Of a stretch of DNA of 64,000 bases, positions 53,467 to 62,111 are shown in pieces. The notes below the pieces were generated by a model. It was given only the letters and a program-made list of their open reading frames with translations, made no database searches and was not told the DNA's origin. Within the stretch, counting starts at the first letter, position 1. The number at the start of each line of letters is the position of its first letter. The stretch lies in the NCBI GenBank assembly GCA_029550685.1, contig JAKPGY010000115.1, positions 1 through 64,000 of the forward strand. The letters are read 5' to 3'. The DNA comes from Bacillota bacterium. GTDB lineage: Bacteria; Bacillota; Syntrophomonadia; Syntrophomonadales; Syntrophomonadaceae. A program made the translations under genes and the position numbers.

Positions 53467-55251
53467 ATGAGTAGAATTTATGAAGATGTTATAAAAGAAA
53501 TAAATTCACGGTTGGAAATTGTCGATATAGTATCTGAAACCGTGCATTTGACCCGTAAAGGTAACCGTTACTGGGGACTGTGTCCTTTTCACCAGGAGAA
53601 AACTCCTTCTTTTTCAGTTACTCCAGATCGAAACCTGTTCTATTGCTTTGGGTGTCAAGCTGGTGGCGATATGGTTACCTATATTATGAAACGGGAAGGC
53701 TTGGAATTCAGGGAAGCGGTAGAATACCTGGCCAACCGTGCTGGAGTCACCGTGCAGAAAGAAACCGCGGCAGTGCGCCGCAAACAGGACCAGATCCGCG
53801 GAGTTATGGCTGCCAACCAGGCAGCGGCTCAGTTTTATCACCAGGTATTACTCAGTTCTGAAGGGAGAAAGGGGCTTGAATACCTGCATCAGCGACATTT
53901 GAGCCTGGAAATCATAGAAAGGTTTTGCCTGGGTTATGCACCTGATAAGTGGAATACTATTGAGGATTTTTTATTTAAAAAGGCTTTTTCTCAGGAACAG
54001 GTGAAATCAACCGGACTTATTAAACGTAGTGATCAACAAAACCGTTATTATGATTTATTCCGGGATCGAGTTATATTTCCTATTCACGACCAACGAGGTG
54101 AGGTAGTAGGCTTTGGGGGAAGAGTTCTTAATGACAGTTTGCCCAAGTACCTAAATACTCCAGAAACTGAGCTGTTTTCCAAACGCAGAAACCTATACGG
54201 TCTGTATCAAGCCCGGCAGGCTATGCGGTCTCTTAATCAGGCTATAGTTGTGGAAGGATATATGGATTGCCTCAGGCTGCACCAGGCGGGAATAGAAAAC
54301 ACGGTGGCTTCTTTAGGTACGGCTCTGACCCAGGAACAGGCGCGGTTACTGAGAAGATTTGTCGAAGAGGTAATACTGCTGTTTGATGGGGACGAAGCCG
54401 GTCAGAGACAAGCCCTGAGGGCAGTCCAGATCTTGCATGCTGAAGGACTAAAGGTTTGGGTGGTGTCGCTTCCTGCTGGAAAAGACCCCGATGAATACCT
54501 GGATTTGCATGGAAAAGAGGAATTTTTGCAATATATACAGAATAGTAAAGTGGATCATATAGAATTTAAACTAAATAGATATATTAATAATGAGCCCGAA
54601 TTACACCTGGAGGCATGTATTAGGATTATAAAAGCATTGCAGGAAGATATCGCATCCTTGGAAAGTGAACTGGAAAAAGATTATTATACTCGTTTGTTGT
54701 CCAGGCGCCTGCAGGTAGAGGAAAATCTGGTACGCCGCGAGCTTAATAAATTGGGCGGATCAGGTAGAAACTCAGCTCTGAATAAAAATGGAATATTCAG
54801 GGATAATACTAGATACGGTAAAACTAGCTTAGAAGAGCGTTTACTGGTATCTATGCTGAAAAACCCTGAGATTTTCACAGAAATTCAAAGATCAGTAGGA
54901 CTTAATATTTTTCAACAGAAGGAGTATCGACAGTTAGTAAAGAGTTTTGCTGATCTGCGGCCCATAAGTCAGGAAAGTTGGGGGGAACTAGGTACTATAG
55001 CTCGACAGGAGGGATTTACCTCGGCGTACGCCCGGGTAATGTTTTTAATGGAAGAAGAAAAAGGTCTTACCCTGTTAGAAGTACAGGGTATTATTCGCCG
55101 GATACAAATGCGGCGTAGGGAACTCCGCTGGCAGAAGTTTCAGGAACGCCTGAATCAAATGAGTGAGGACGCTGATTTCGATCAGTTGCTCAGGTTTATC
55201 CTGGATCTCGATGCATTTATCAATCCAACCCATAAAGGGGTGACATCATGA
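53467..55251 (+). CDS. dnaG: DNA primase
   Basis: DnaG makes RNA primers at the replication fork. The protein of about 594 residues has a CHC2 zinc ribbon ([12 protein letters not shown] and [11 protein letters not shown]), the catalytic TOPRIM fold ([16 protein letters not shown] and [15 protein letters not shown]) and a C-terminal helicase-binding region. The start could be ATG 53467 or 53455; neither has an ideally spaced site, so the first codons are uncertain. Its stop overlaps the rpoD start (ATGA), so the pair is coupled. Confidence 0.95.
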   Translation: MSRIYEDVIKEINSRLEIVDIVSETVHLTRKGNRYWGLCPFHQEKTPSFSVTPDRNLFYCFGCQAGGDMVTYIMKREGLEFREAVEYLANRAGVTVQKETAAVRRKQDQIRGVMAANQAAAQFYHQVLLSSEGRKGLEYLHQRHLSLEIIERFCLGYAPDKWNTIEDFLFKKAFSQEQVKSTGLIKRSDQQNRYYDLFRDRVIFPIHDQRGEVVGFGGRVLNDSLPKYLNTPETELFSKRRNLYGLYQARQAMRSLNQAIVVEGYMDCLRLHQAGIENTVASLGTALTQEQARLLRRFVEEVILLFDGDEAGQRQALRAVQILHAEGLKVWVVSLPAGKDPDEYLDLHGKEEFLQYIQNSKVDHIEFKLNRYINNEPELHLEACIRIIKALQEDIASLESELEKDYYTRLLSRRLQVEENLVRRELNKLGGSGRNSALNKNGIFRDNTRYGKTSLEERLLVSMLKNPEIFTEIQRSVGLNIFQQKEYRQLVKSFADLRPISQESWGELGTIARQEGFTSAYARVMFLMEEEKGLTLLEVQGIIRRIQMRRRELRWQKFQERLNQMSEDADFDQLLRFILDLDAFINPTHKGVTS

Positions 55252-56324
55252 AAATGGACCGAAAACTGGCCGAGTCAATCAGCGCGCTGGCTGAAAAGGG
55301 TAAAAAGAAAAAGAACCTTACCTATGAGGAAATCATCGAAGATCTACAAGGGTTTAATCTGGACCCCGATCACATAGATGATATTTTTGAGCACTTGCAA
55401 TCTCTGGGAATTGGTGTGGGATCTGAAGGCGATATTGAAGAAGATGCCGATCATGAGAACATCGAAAATGAAGATGTCACTATACCGGATGGCATTGAAA
55501 TAGATGATCCTGTCCGTATGTATCTTAAGGAGATTGGGCGGGTGCCCCTGCTCACCGCTGAGGAAGAAATCGAACTGGCCAACCGTATTGAGGCTGGAGA
55601 CGATGAGGCCCGCCGCCAATTGGTGGAAGCTAATCTTCGCTTGGTAGTAAGCATAGCCAAGCGTTATGTAGGCCGCGGCATGCTTTTCCTGGACCTTATT
55701 CAGGAAGGTAATCTGGGGTTGATGAAAGCCGTGGAGAAGTTTGATTACCGCAAAGGTTTTAAGTTCAGTACTTATGCTACCTGGTGGATTAGACAGGCTA
55801 TCACTCGTGCTATTGCAGATCAGGCCCGCACTATTCGTATACCGGTACATATGGTGGAGACTATTAACAAGCTGTCCCGGGTACAGAGGACATTACTCCA
55901 GGAAAAAGGACGAGAACCTACCCCAGCGGAAATCGCCGAGGCCATGGATATCCCAGTGGAGAGAGTCATTGAAATTATGAAAGTTGCCCAGGAGCCGGTT
56001 TCTCTGGAAACTCCTATTGGCGAAGAAGATGACAGTCATCTGGGAGATTTTATTACTGATGAGGACGCAGAATCTCCGGAAGAATCTGCTTCATTTGTAC
56101 TGTTGCGGGAACACCTGGATGGAATTCTCAATACCTTAACCGATAGGGAGGAAAAGGTCTTAAGACTGCGTTTTGGGCTGGATGATGGGCGGCCGCGCAC
56201 CCTGGAAGAAGTTGGCCAGGAGTTTGGCGTAACCCGGGAGCGTATCCGCCAGATTGAGGCTAAGGCCTTGCGCAAATTGCGCCATCCTTCCCGAAGCAAA
56301 AAGCTGAAAGATTATATAGAATAA
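55248..56324 (+). CDS. rpoD: RNA polymerase sigma factor RpoD (SigA)
   Basis: This is the housekeeping sigma factor. The 358-residue protein has a short region 1.1, region 1.2 with [17 protein letters not shown], and region 2 with [20 protein letters not shown], which recognises the -10. Region 4.2 has [19 protein letters not shown], which recognises the -35. The good sigma-A promoters in this window match it. It overlaps dnaG by 4 bp. Confidence 0.98.
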   Translation: MKMDRKLAESISALAEKGKKKKNLTYEEIIEDLQGFNLDPDHIDDIFEHLQSLGIGVGSEGDIEEDADHENIENEDVTIPDGIEIDDPVRMYLKEIGRVPLLTAEEEIELANRIEAGDDEARRQLVEANLRLVVSIAKRYVGRGMLFLDLIQEGNLGLMKAVEKFDYRKGFKFSTYATWWIRQAITRAIADQARTIRIPVHMVETINKLSRVQRTLLQEKGREPTPAEIAEAMDIPVERVIEIMKVAQEPVSLETPIGEEDDSHLGDFITDEDAESPEESASFVLLREHLDGILNTLTDREEKVLRLRFGLDDGRPRTLEEVGQEFGVTRERIRQIEAKALRKLRHPSRSKKLKDYIE

Positions 56325-56338
56325 TCTCCGTAGGGAAG

Positions 56339-56368
56339 TTGACAAGAGGCTATCCGCCGTTATATAAT
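56339..56368 (+). promoter_or_regulatory. Sigma-A promoter of tRNA-Asn
   Basis: TTGACA (56339-56344), an 18-bp spacer and TATAAT (56363-56368) are both perfect hexamers. Transcription starts just before the tRNA. Confidence 0.9.
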
Positions 56369-56385
56369 GTGAGTCGTTGGGACTT

Positions 56386-56460
56386 TCCTCGATAGCTCAA
56401 CGGTAGAGCATCCGGCTGTTAACCGGAGGGTTGTAGGTTCGAATCCTACTCGGGGAGCCA
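56386..56460 (+). tRNA. tRNA-Asn (GTT)
   Basis: The acceptor stem TCCTCGA pairs with TCGGGGA. The anticodon loop is CTGTTAA, giving anticodon GTT, and the T-loop is TTCGAAT. CCA is encoded. The length is 75 nt. It has its own promoter and terminator. Confidence 0.96.
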
Positions 56461-56474
56461 TTTAGCAGACTACA

Positions 56475-56508
56475 GCGGTAACCCCCTGTATGAGAGTTAC
56501 CGCTTTTT
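56475..56508 (+). terminator. Terminator after tRNA-Asn
   Basis: GCGGTAAC and GTTACCGC form a perfect 8-bp stem, followed by TTTTT. Confidence 0.85.
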
Positions 56509-56536
56509 ACTTGAAAGCTTGGATAGATAATATCTA

Positions 56537-56565
56537 TTGACGTTTTACCGCAGATTTAATATACT
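56537..56565 (+). promoter_or_regulatory. Sigma-A promoter of the three-tRNA cluster
   Basis: TTGACG (56537-56542), a 17-bp spacer and TATACT (56560-56565). Confidence 0.8.
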
Positions 56566-56590
56566 ATCACATGCAAGGTCGCGGTAATAC

Positions 56591-56666
56591 GGGCCTATAG
56601 CTCAGTTGGTAGAGCTACCGGCTCATAACCGGTTGGTCCCAGGTTCGAGTCCTGGTAGGCCCACCA
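56591..56666 (+). tRNA. tRNA with CAT anticodon (Met or Ile2)
   Basis: The acceptor stem GGGCCTA pairs with TAGGCCC, and the anticodon loop is CTCATAA. Discriminator A and encoded CCA are present. It lacks the C1-A72 mismatch of initiator tRNA. Pairs C4-G69 and C5-G68 resemble determinants used by TilS to modify the Ile2 anticodon, so it may be tRNA-Ile2 read as AUA. Elongator Met remains possible. Confidence 0.9.
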
Positions 56667-56681
56667 TTTGAGAAGTGTGAT

Positions 56682-56773
56682 GTGGGAGGTTGGGAGTGAG
56701 AACTTAGAAGGTGGAAGTGAGAATACGACTTCTGCCATCCGGCTTCAGACTTCCGATTTCCGACTTCCGATTC
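56682..56773 (+). repeat. Imperfect purine/pyrimidine repeat between tRNA genes
   Basis: The left half has GGGAGTGAGAA and GGAAGTGAGAA in tandem. The right half has three ACTTCCGAT-type repeats. The two halves are roughly complementary and could pair. Such spacers occur between tRNA genes, but the origin here is unknown. Confidence 0.5.
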
Positions 56774-56848
56774 GGCCCCGTGGTCAAGCGGTTAAGACAC
56801 CGCCCTTTCACGGCGGTAACAGGGGTTCGAGTCCCCTCGGGGTCACCA
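56774..56848 (+). tRNA. tRNA-Glu (TTC)
   Basis: The acceptor stem GGCCCCG pairs with CGGGGTC (one G-T pair). The anticodon loop is CTTTCAC, giving anticodon TTC. T-loop TTCGAGT and encoded CCA are present. Length 75 nt. Confidence 0.96.
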
Positions 56849-56851
56849 TTT

Positions 56852-56927
56852 GGGCGGTTAGCTCAGTTGGGAGAGCACCTGCCTTACAAGCAGGGGGTCA
56901 CTGGTTCGAGTCCAGTATCGCCCACCA
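56852..56927 (+). tRNA. tRNA-Val (TAC)
   Basis: The acceptor stem GGGCGGT pairs with ATCGCCC. The anticodon loop is CTTACAA, giving anticodon TAC. T-loop TTCGAGT and encoded CCA are present. Length 76 nt. It follows tRNA-Glu by 3 bp. Confidence 0.96.
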
Positions 56928-56940
56928 TAAATGTTAAAAA

Positions 56941-56967
56941 AGCCTGTCATATACCTGACAGGCTTTT
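56941..56967 (+). terminator. Terminator after the tRNA cluster
   Basis: AGCCTGTCA and TGACAGGCT form a perfect 9-bp stem with loop TATACC, followed by TTTT. Confidence 0.85.
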
Positions 56968-57025
56968 CGATTTTCTGCCCCGGATGCGTTCCGGATATTT
57001 TGCGCCAGTTACCCCCCGACAATCT

Positions 57026-57901
57026 TTACAATTCATAAGATCTAGGCCATACTAAAACTTTTTCGCCGCCTTGTCCTCTGACCAGCACTCGGGCATATTC
57101 AGCTGCATCATCGGTACTAAGAGCTACTGCTTCTCCCGGGTAGCCACTAGGTTTCAGGTGGATCCAGGAGCCAACATCAAAAAAAGTGTCCAGAGGGTTA
57201 TCGGAGTGCCCCACTTGCAGCATCGCACGAACATGTTCACAATCGCTGTCATTTTTAACTAGGAAAGTGGCTTTGGTCCGGGCACCTAAAGGTATGGGTG
57301 TAGATGCTTCCAGGGGAGCACACTGGGAGGGATCTGGAATAACCAGCGTTTCCTGGTCATAAATTTTCAGTTTTTCATCTGTAAATTTGATATGCAGCAC
57401 CGGCCAGACCTCTCGATCCTCAAAGTTTGTACTGCGAAAGCCCACTAAATTATTATTTCTTTCATTTCCTTTAAGCAATAAACCATGGTTGGGTATGGAA
57501 CCATCGTACCAACCTATTACCAGATCAGTAATATCTATACGAACTTTTCCGTCGGGAGGACCGGAGAAAATGGTGACGACGCCATCTGGTGTTGATTTGG
57601 CCTTAGGCTGATTGTTCCAAGTTACCGAATACTGGTTCCAACTACCTAACAGGCGGTGAACAGTAACATTTATCGGTTTTCCCGAAACCTCATTGCGGTA
57701 AATGGTTAGCTCCAGGGTAGCCTCTTCTATGGTGCTGGCGGGGGGAATTTTATCTACATTAAACTGCAGCAGGGATCGGTAATCGTCACCTGGCTTTAGA
57801 TACTGGCTAACGAACAGAGCGATTTCACCGCCGAAGTTCTGGCTGGCATACCATTCTGATACATAGGCATCCTGGAAAGGCAGTATTGATACTTTGGCCA
57901 T
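57026..57901 (-). CDS. DNRLRE-domain protein with a C-terminal beta domain
   Basis: The 291-residue protein has an N-terminal DNRLRE-like beta sandwich: FQDAYVSEWYASQNFGG, YRSLLQFNVDKIPPAST and SWNQYSVTWNNQPKA (about residues 8-170). DITDLVIGWYDGSIPNHGLL is typical of the fold. The C-terminal part (about 190-291) is beta-rich and unassigned. No signal peptide is seen, so export would need another route. DNRLRE proteins are often surface or spore-coat associated; that location is inferred. It diverges from the DUF4489-like gene. Confidence 0.8.
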   Translation of the reverse strand: MAKVSILPFQDAYVSEWYASQNFGGEIALFVSQYLKPGDDYRSLLQFNVDKIPPASTIEEATLELTIYRNEVSGKPINVTVHRLLGSWNQYSVTWNNQPKAKSTPDGVVTIFSGPPDGKVRIDITDLVIGWYDGSIPNHGLLLKGNERNNNLVGFRSTNFEDREVWPVLHIKFTDEKLKIYDQETLVIPDPSQCAPLEASTPIPLGARTKATFLVKNDSDCEHVRAMLQVGHSDNPLDTFFDVGSWIHLKPSGYPGEAVALSTDDAAEYARVLVRGQGGEKVLVWPRSYEL

Positions 57902-58162
57902 AGTATCGTCCTCTTTATAGAGAATTCTACCTTAGCATACGTGAGTGTAAGGATATTTGTTACTGTTAGCCGGAAAATTTCCTTAGTATCCACATTTAAT
58001 ATACATATAACTAAATTGGAATTTATGCCAAACAATGTAACCTTATGGTGGGGAGTTTAATAAGATGTGGTAGAAAAGCGATAAACCGAACCTAAGATCT
58101 AACATAAAATGGTAGTTCTTGGGGAAGGTGCTTGAAATTAAAACCAACAGGAGGTATGAGAA

Positions 58163-58708
58163 ATGACCAATTATAAGGATGATGGGTGCAAGGATTATTA
58201 TCCTCCTCCCCATCGGCGTCCTCGTCCGAAAATCAACCAGACTATTTTAGCCTGTGGAAATGGCAGTGGCCTGATTATTCCCGACCATAATGAGGAAAAT
58301 TCTCAACTTTTTAATCCCTATACTATTGCCAGTGTCTCCATCGACACCTCGGAATTGAAGAAGGCCAACGTAAAAATTGAATTCTCCAGTATTATTACAT
58401 TCCGTGAAAACGATGGTGCCGATCTGCGCTTGACTTTCCAATTGAGCAAGTCCTATCAGTTTGGCAGCAAGATCCCGCTGGGCACCTGGACATTTGAAAG
58501 AGATTTCGAATTTGATGAAGATGTCGAGACTACCGACTCCTTTGCCTTCCATTTCTGCGAGTGCGATGCCTGCCCTGGCTGTGCCTATTACACAGTCGAA
58601 CTCATTAACGTAGAAAGCGATGGAGTAGATTTCGCGGCCATCACCAGTCCGATGATAAGTGCTGTAGCAGTTGGCCCTCTGGATGACGACCACGATGATT
58701 ATTATTAA
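58163..58708 (+). CDS. DUF4489-like protein
   Basis: This 181-residue protein has a polar, His/Pro-rich head and a beta-rich body with QTILACGNGSG, VSIDTSELKKANVKIEFSSII and CECDACPGCAYYTVELIN. The body matches the DUF4489 pattern seen in Clostridia. A Cys cluster lies near residues 150-160. The acidic tail ends DDDHDDYY. AGGAGGTATGAGAA precedes the ATG. It could be a spore or surface protein; no function is known. Confidence 0.75.
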   Translation: MTNYKDDGCKDYYPPPHRRPRPKINQTILACGNGSGLIIPDHNEENSQLFNPYTIASVSIDTSELKKANVKIEFSSIITFRENDGADLRLTFQLSKSYQFGSKIPLGTWTFERDFEFDEDVETTDSFAFHFCECDACPGCAYYTVELINVESDGVDFAAITSPMISAVAVGPLDDDHDDYY

Positions 58709-58722
58709 AATTTAACCAGAAG

Positions 58723-58753
58723 AACCCGGGATTGTCCCGGGTTCAGCTTTTTC
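58723..58753 (+). terminator. Terminator after the DUF4489-like gene
   Basis: AACCCGGGA and TCCCGGGTT pair perfectly with a TTG loop, followed after four bases by TTTTT. Confidence 0.8.
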
Positions 58754-58771
58754 TGGTAACTAATTACGGTT

Positions 58772-59206
58772 TTACTTGGCGGGAAGATAGTTTAATTGTT
58801 CAAAGCGCTGGATAAGCTCCTCCCGCAGCTGCTGCCCATTCTCATAGTCATCAGGCTGCACCCTGTGTTTATTACCGGTACTGGTTTCGATTAAAAAAGA
58901 CGGTCCGCTAAACAATGACATTAGACGGCTGGTTTTTACTTTTTTGATCTCGGCAAAGGTTATACAACGGTTTTCCCCGTTTTGGCCCAAAATTATAATT
59001 TTATCATCTAGTTCAACATAGTCCCCCACTCGTTTTTGAGCTCGTGAGCGGGCGCTCATAAGTATTGCCAAGCCAAGCAAGGCTATAGCGAAGCCTGCTA
59101 AAGCAGAATACAGCCGCCACACTGCAAAACCGGCGATCAGCAATAACAGCAGCCAAACCCAATTGTCGGAGTAGCGAGTTTTTTCGGTTACTTCATAGCG
59201 GGTCAA
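58772..59206 (-). CDS. Membrane protein with two spans and a PH-like tail
   Basis: The 144-residue protein has two hydrophobic spans (about residues 17-34 and 37-50). A beta-rich cytoplasmic tail includes IIILGQNGENRCITFAEI and SFLIETSTGNKHRVQ, similar in shape to bacterial PH-like domains. The start is TTG behind AAAGGGCGTG. Function is unknown. It is downstream of two exported-protein genes on the same strand. Confidence 0.7.
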   Translation of the reverse strand: MTRYEVTEKTRYSDNWVWLLLLLIAGFAVWRLYSALAGFAIALLGLAILMSARSRAQKRVGDYVELDDKIIILGQNGENRCITFAEIKKVKTSRLMSLFSGPSFLIETSTGNKHRVQPDDYENGQQLREELIQRFEQLNYLPAK

Positions 59207-59243
59207 TACATCACGCCCTTTCCTATGCCATCACTTTCCCTCC

Positions 59244-59816
59244 TTATTGTGGCAGGAAAGAGTACTCTTGGCAAGGGCTTACTATAGCGTAAGGGCACTC
59301 CATTAAGGTGAAGGATTCGATCAGCCAACCGGAGGGGTAATTACCTATGATAACCTGGTAGTGATAACAGTCACCCGATTGGTAACAGTCACGATAGTCT
59401 CTCTGAAATATTACCGAACCATCATCCAAGGTGCGATAATAAAGATCGTTAAAGTCGGCTTCAGTAAGAATAGGAAATCCTTCGCCGGGAATTAACTGAA
59501 GACGCTGGTATTCAGAATTCCAACGGGTTAAATACAAAAGGAGATTGTTGCTGAAAGCACAGGTAAAGCCTTGCTGCAGGTAGGACTGAGCCTGTTCGAC
59601 GCTGCGGCCGTGAATGGGAAAAAGCAAATCGCCGATCTGATCGCGTTCACTCAGGAATTCTTCATAGACAGCCAGGCATTTAAGCAATTGGGCATAAACC
59701 GGGGCTTGCTGATCGGTAACCGGTTCAACCGGCATAAGTTCAGGACAGGCTGCAGCCGGATGGGTTAGCAGGCACGTTATTATAATAGCAGCCAGTAAGT
59801 ATTTGCCAGCGGTCAA
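59244..59816 (-). CDS. Secreted protein of unknown function
   Basis: I do not recognise a family. A signal peptide (AAIIITCLLTHPAAA) is followed by a Cys at the likely cleavage site and about 165 further residues with scattered Cys (CLAVY, CAFSN, CYQSGDCYHYQ, CPYAIVSPC), possibly in disulfides. The TTG at 59816 is chosen because AAGGAG lies at good spacing; a GTG at 59825 overlaps that site. It reads toward the membrane protein gene. Confidence 0.7.
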   Translation of the reverse strand: MTAGKYLLAAIIITCLLTHPAAACPELMPVEPVTDQQAPVYAQLLKCLAVYEEFLSERDQIGDLLFPIHGRSVEQAQSYLQQGFTCAFSNNLLLYLTRWNSEYQRLQLIPGEGFPILTEADFNDLYYRTLDDGSVIFQRDYRDCYQSGDCYHYQVIIGNYPSGWLIESFTLMECPYAIVSPCQEYSFLPQ

Positions 59817-59982
59817 GGTAATCACTCCTTTGCATAGAGTGACTTCTATTATAGGTATACTGGGGTGTATTAACTGGCGAAATGACTGCTGCCAGGTCGA
59901 CAGTTTGGCCGCTATACAGGTAGCTTTCTCTAATATCTACCAATTTAAGAGAGGAGAGAGGCCCAATTAAATCGAGTGCGGG

Positions 59983-60597
59983 TTATTCCTCAAGCCCCAT
60001 TACGTGCTCATAGGTTACGACCGGCATTACCTCGGGATTCCATTTAAGGTTAGCGATTTTATGCGGTATTTCGGTCCTAAAAGTATTCTCGTTTTTTCCT
60101 AACTCCCTAGTATCGTCTCCTAAAACCTGCTCCGCCGCTTCCCGGGTGATAGGAACACCCCCATAACCATAATCTGCTTGAACCAGGTTAATTTCCACCG
60201 CATCTAGCTGATCTAAGAGCATAAACAGGATCACCACATCCTGCATCTGTTTTGTATGATCGATATGATATGACTGTCCCTCTGTCAAGTTCAGCTGGTA
60301 ATCGATTCGTAGAAGGTGCTGGTTTTGAAAAGCATATTCAACCCGGTCTACCCGCAGTTCTTTGGCGTATTGGAGCCCAGCGATCAATTCGTTGATCTTG
60401 GCGGAATCGTTCAGAGAAGTATTTTTACATGTATAGAGAAGTGCATAATCGTAAAGACCGTTTTCTTGACTGGATTTCTCACTTAACTCCGGTTGTTGAG
60501 GTTGGGGGGATACTCTATCACTGTTATCGCCAGCACAGCCTCCTATCGGCAGTATGAGCAACAGCACCAGCAGTTTGGCCCAATGCTTGTACAGCAT
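59983..60597 (-). CDS. Lipoprotein with DUF4825-like domain
   Basis: The 204-residue protein has a lipobox (LPIGGCAG, Cys about residue 22), so it is membrane-anchored by lipid. The mature part has LYTCKNTSLNDSAKINELIAG, then LRIDYQL, features of DUF4825. The ATG at 60597 follows GGGGGGA. Function is unknown. It stands 5' of the secreted protein gene on the same strand, about 165 bp apart. Confidence 0.8.
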   Translation of the reverse strand: MLYKHWAKLLVLLLILPIGGCAGDNSDRVSPQPQQPELSEKSSQENGLYDYALLYTCKNTSLNDSAKINELIAGLQYAKELRVDRVEYAFQNQHLLRIDYQLNLTEGQSYHIDHTKQMQDVVILFMLLDQLDAVEINLVQADYGYGGVPITREAAEQVLGDDTRELGKNENTFRTEIPHKIANLKWNPEVMPVVTYEHVMGLEE

Positions 60598-60636
60598 ACC
60601 TATTATCCCCCCCAGTATTTTTTCATTTAAGAAGAT

Positions 60637-60698
60637 AAGGGGACGTTTATCCCGCCTTCTTCTTGTCTCCCAAGGGAATACAGGATAAACGTTCCCTT
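60637..60698. repeat. Long palindromic REP-like element
   Basis: AAGGGGACGTTTATCC (60637-60652) and GGATAAACGTTCCCTT (60683-60698) are inverted with one mismatch. The GGGGACGTT core matches the repeats around the RAYT. It sits between the lipoprotein and degV genes. Confidence 0.75.
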
Positions 60699-60725
60699 GT
60701 TTTTCTATAGCTTCCCTTGGTGCAT

Positions 60726-61574
60726 TTACCCTTGCTCGACTACACAGACTCCCAACAAGCCTGGTCCAGTGTGGACTCCCAGTGCCGGACTGATATCAGA
60801 GGCAATCAACTCTTTAATATTGGGGAGCTGCTGAAACCTTTCCAGCAACCGCTGAAATTCTTCACGGGCTCCTCCGTGCATTACCGCCAGCTTAATGGGA
60901 CCTTTTTGTACTGCATGCTCCACAATCTCGGCTAATTTTTCAATGGATTTTTTGCGGCCACGGGCTTTAGCGTAGGTATAATATTTACCTTCTTCGTCTA
61001 CGGAAATAATTGGCTTGAGATGCAGGAACTGCCCAAGCATAGCAGCTACTGAACCAATACGCCCGCCTCTGCGCAAGTATTCCAGGGTTTCCAGAACATA
61101 GTAAACCTTAACCCGGGACTGCAGTTGCTGTATATTATCTATGGTTTTTGTAAAGCCAAGGCCGGAGGCTATGTCCCGGGCTGCTTCCAGCACCATCCAT
61201 CCAGTACCAATAGAAAGGGTACGGGTGTCCAAAACTTTAATGACCAGATCCTCAAATTCCCGAGCCATCGCCTGAACCATGTCAAAGGTTCCTGACAAGG
61301 CACTGGAAAGATGCAATGCTAATACATGAGTAAACCCCTCTTGGCGTATCTCTTCCAATAGATTGCTTACCTCCTGGGGAGTAGGCATGGAGGTAGTAGG
61401 TATTTCATCAGGCATACGTTCATAGACTTCCTGGGGTTGAATATTAATTCGGTCATGATAAGTTTTTTCCGGATAGATTACCGATAAAGGCAGCACCTTT
61501 ATACGAAACCTTTCGATCAGTTCCTTGGGTAGGTCACAAGCACTATCGGTAAGCAAAGCAATTCTCTCTAACAA
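60726..61574 (-). CDS. DegV-family fatty acid-binding protein
   Basis: DegV proteins (FakB) present fatty acids to the FakA kinase. The 282-residue protein has ALLTDSACDLPKELIERF and TSMPTPQEVSNLLEEI. VLALHLSSALSGTF and LEYLRRGGRIG are family signatures, and GPGLLGVCV ends the fold. A TTG at 61574 is preferred because AGGAGG then sits 6 bp upstream; the reading from 61595 includes that site. No fakA gene is adjacent. Confidence 0.9.
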   Translation of the reverse strand: MLERIALLTDSACDLPKELIERFRIKVLPLSVIYPEKTYHDRINIQPQEVYERMPDEIPTTSMPTPQEVSNLLEEIRQEGFTHVLALHLSSALSGTFDMVQAMAREFEDLVIKVLDTRTLSIGTGWMVLEAARDIASGLGFTKTIDNIQQLQSRVKVYYVLETLEYLRRGGRIGSVAAMLGQFLHLKPIISVDEEGKYYTYAKARGRKKSIEKLAEIVEHAVQKGPIKLAVMHGGAREEFQRLLERFQQLPNIKELIASDISPALGVHTGPGLLGVCVVEQG

Positions 61575-61753
61575 AATTATCCTCCTCAATCTCAATAAAA
61601 TTTTTTAAATTTTCTCCTGTACCCATCATAACCATACCAGAGACAAGGTTCAATAAAAATAGGAAAATAGCGCTGATAGCTTGACATGGGCCTATGCTAT
61701 TAGCTAGAATCAACAAGTAAAGTAATTTGCCTTGTCACCATGGAGGCAGGACT

Positions 61754-62095
61754 ATGCTCGACAAGCTGGAACAGATTATTTTGCTGAAAGATTTTTATGG
61801 TCCTCTGCTGACGGAGCGTCAACAGGAGGTTCTCAATCTTCATTATGAGCAGGATTGGTCCTTGTCAGAAATAGCCAGCCAGTATAATATAACCCGGCAG
61901 GCGGTGTATGATTTGTTGAAAAGATCAGAGCGTTCATTGCTGGAATATGAAGAACGTTTGCACCTGGTAAAACGATTTCAGGACACCCAGGCGCAAATTG
62001 AAGAAGTGTATAGATTACTGAATAGTCCACAAGCGGACCGAGCCACTATCCAAAAAGCAGTGGACATACTGCGCCAGGTGAGTGACTCTATCTAG
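61754..62095 (+). CDS. ylxM: YlxM-family SRP-associated protein
   Basis: YlxM is a small helix-turn-helix protein that regulates SRP activity in Gram-positives. The 113-residue protein has LTERQQEVLNLHYEQDWSL and ASQYNITRQAVYDLLKRSE. The ATG at 61754 follows TGGAGGCAGG. It is 16 bp before ffh, its usual partner. Confidence 0.93.
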   Translation: MLDKLEQIILLKDFYGPLLTERQQEVLNLHYEQDWSLSEIASQYNITRQAVYDLLKRSERSLLEYEERLHLVKRFQDTQAQIEEVYRLLNSPQADRATIQKAVDILRQVSDSI

Positions 62096-62111
62096 GTAAA
62101 GGAGAGGTACG

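Noticed and set aside
56668-57055. Short proteins encoded across the tRNA genes
   Set aside because: They are translations of tRNA-Glu, tRNA-Val and the terminator.
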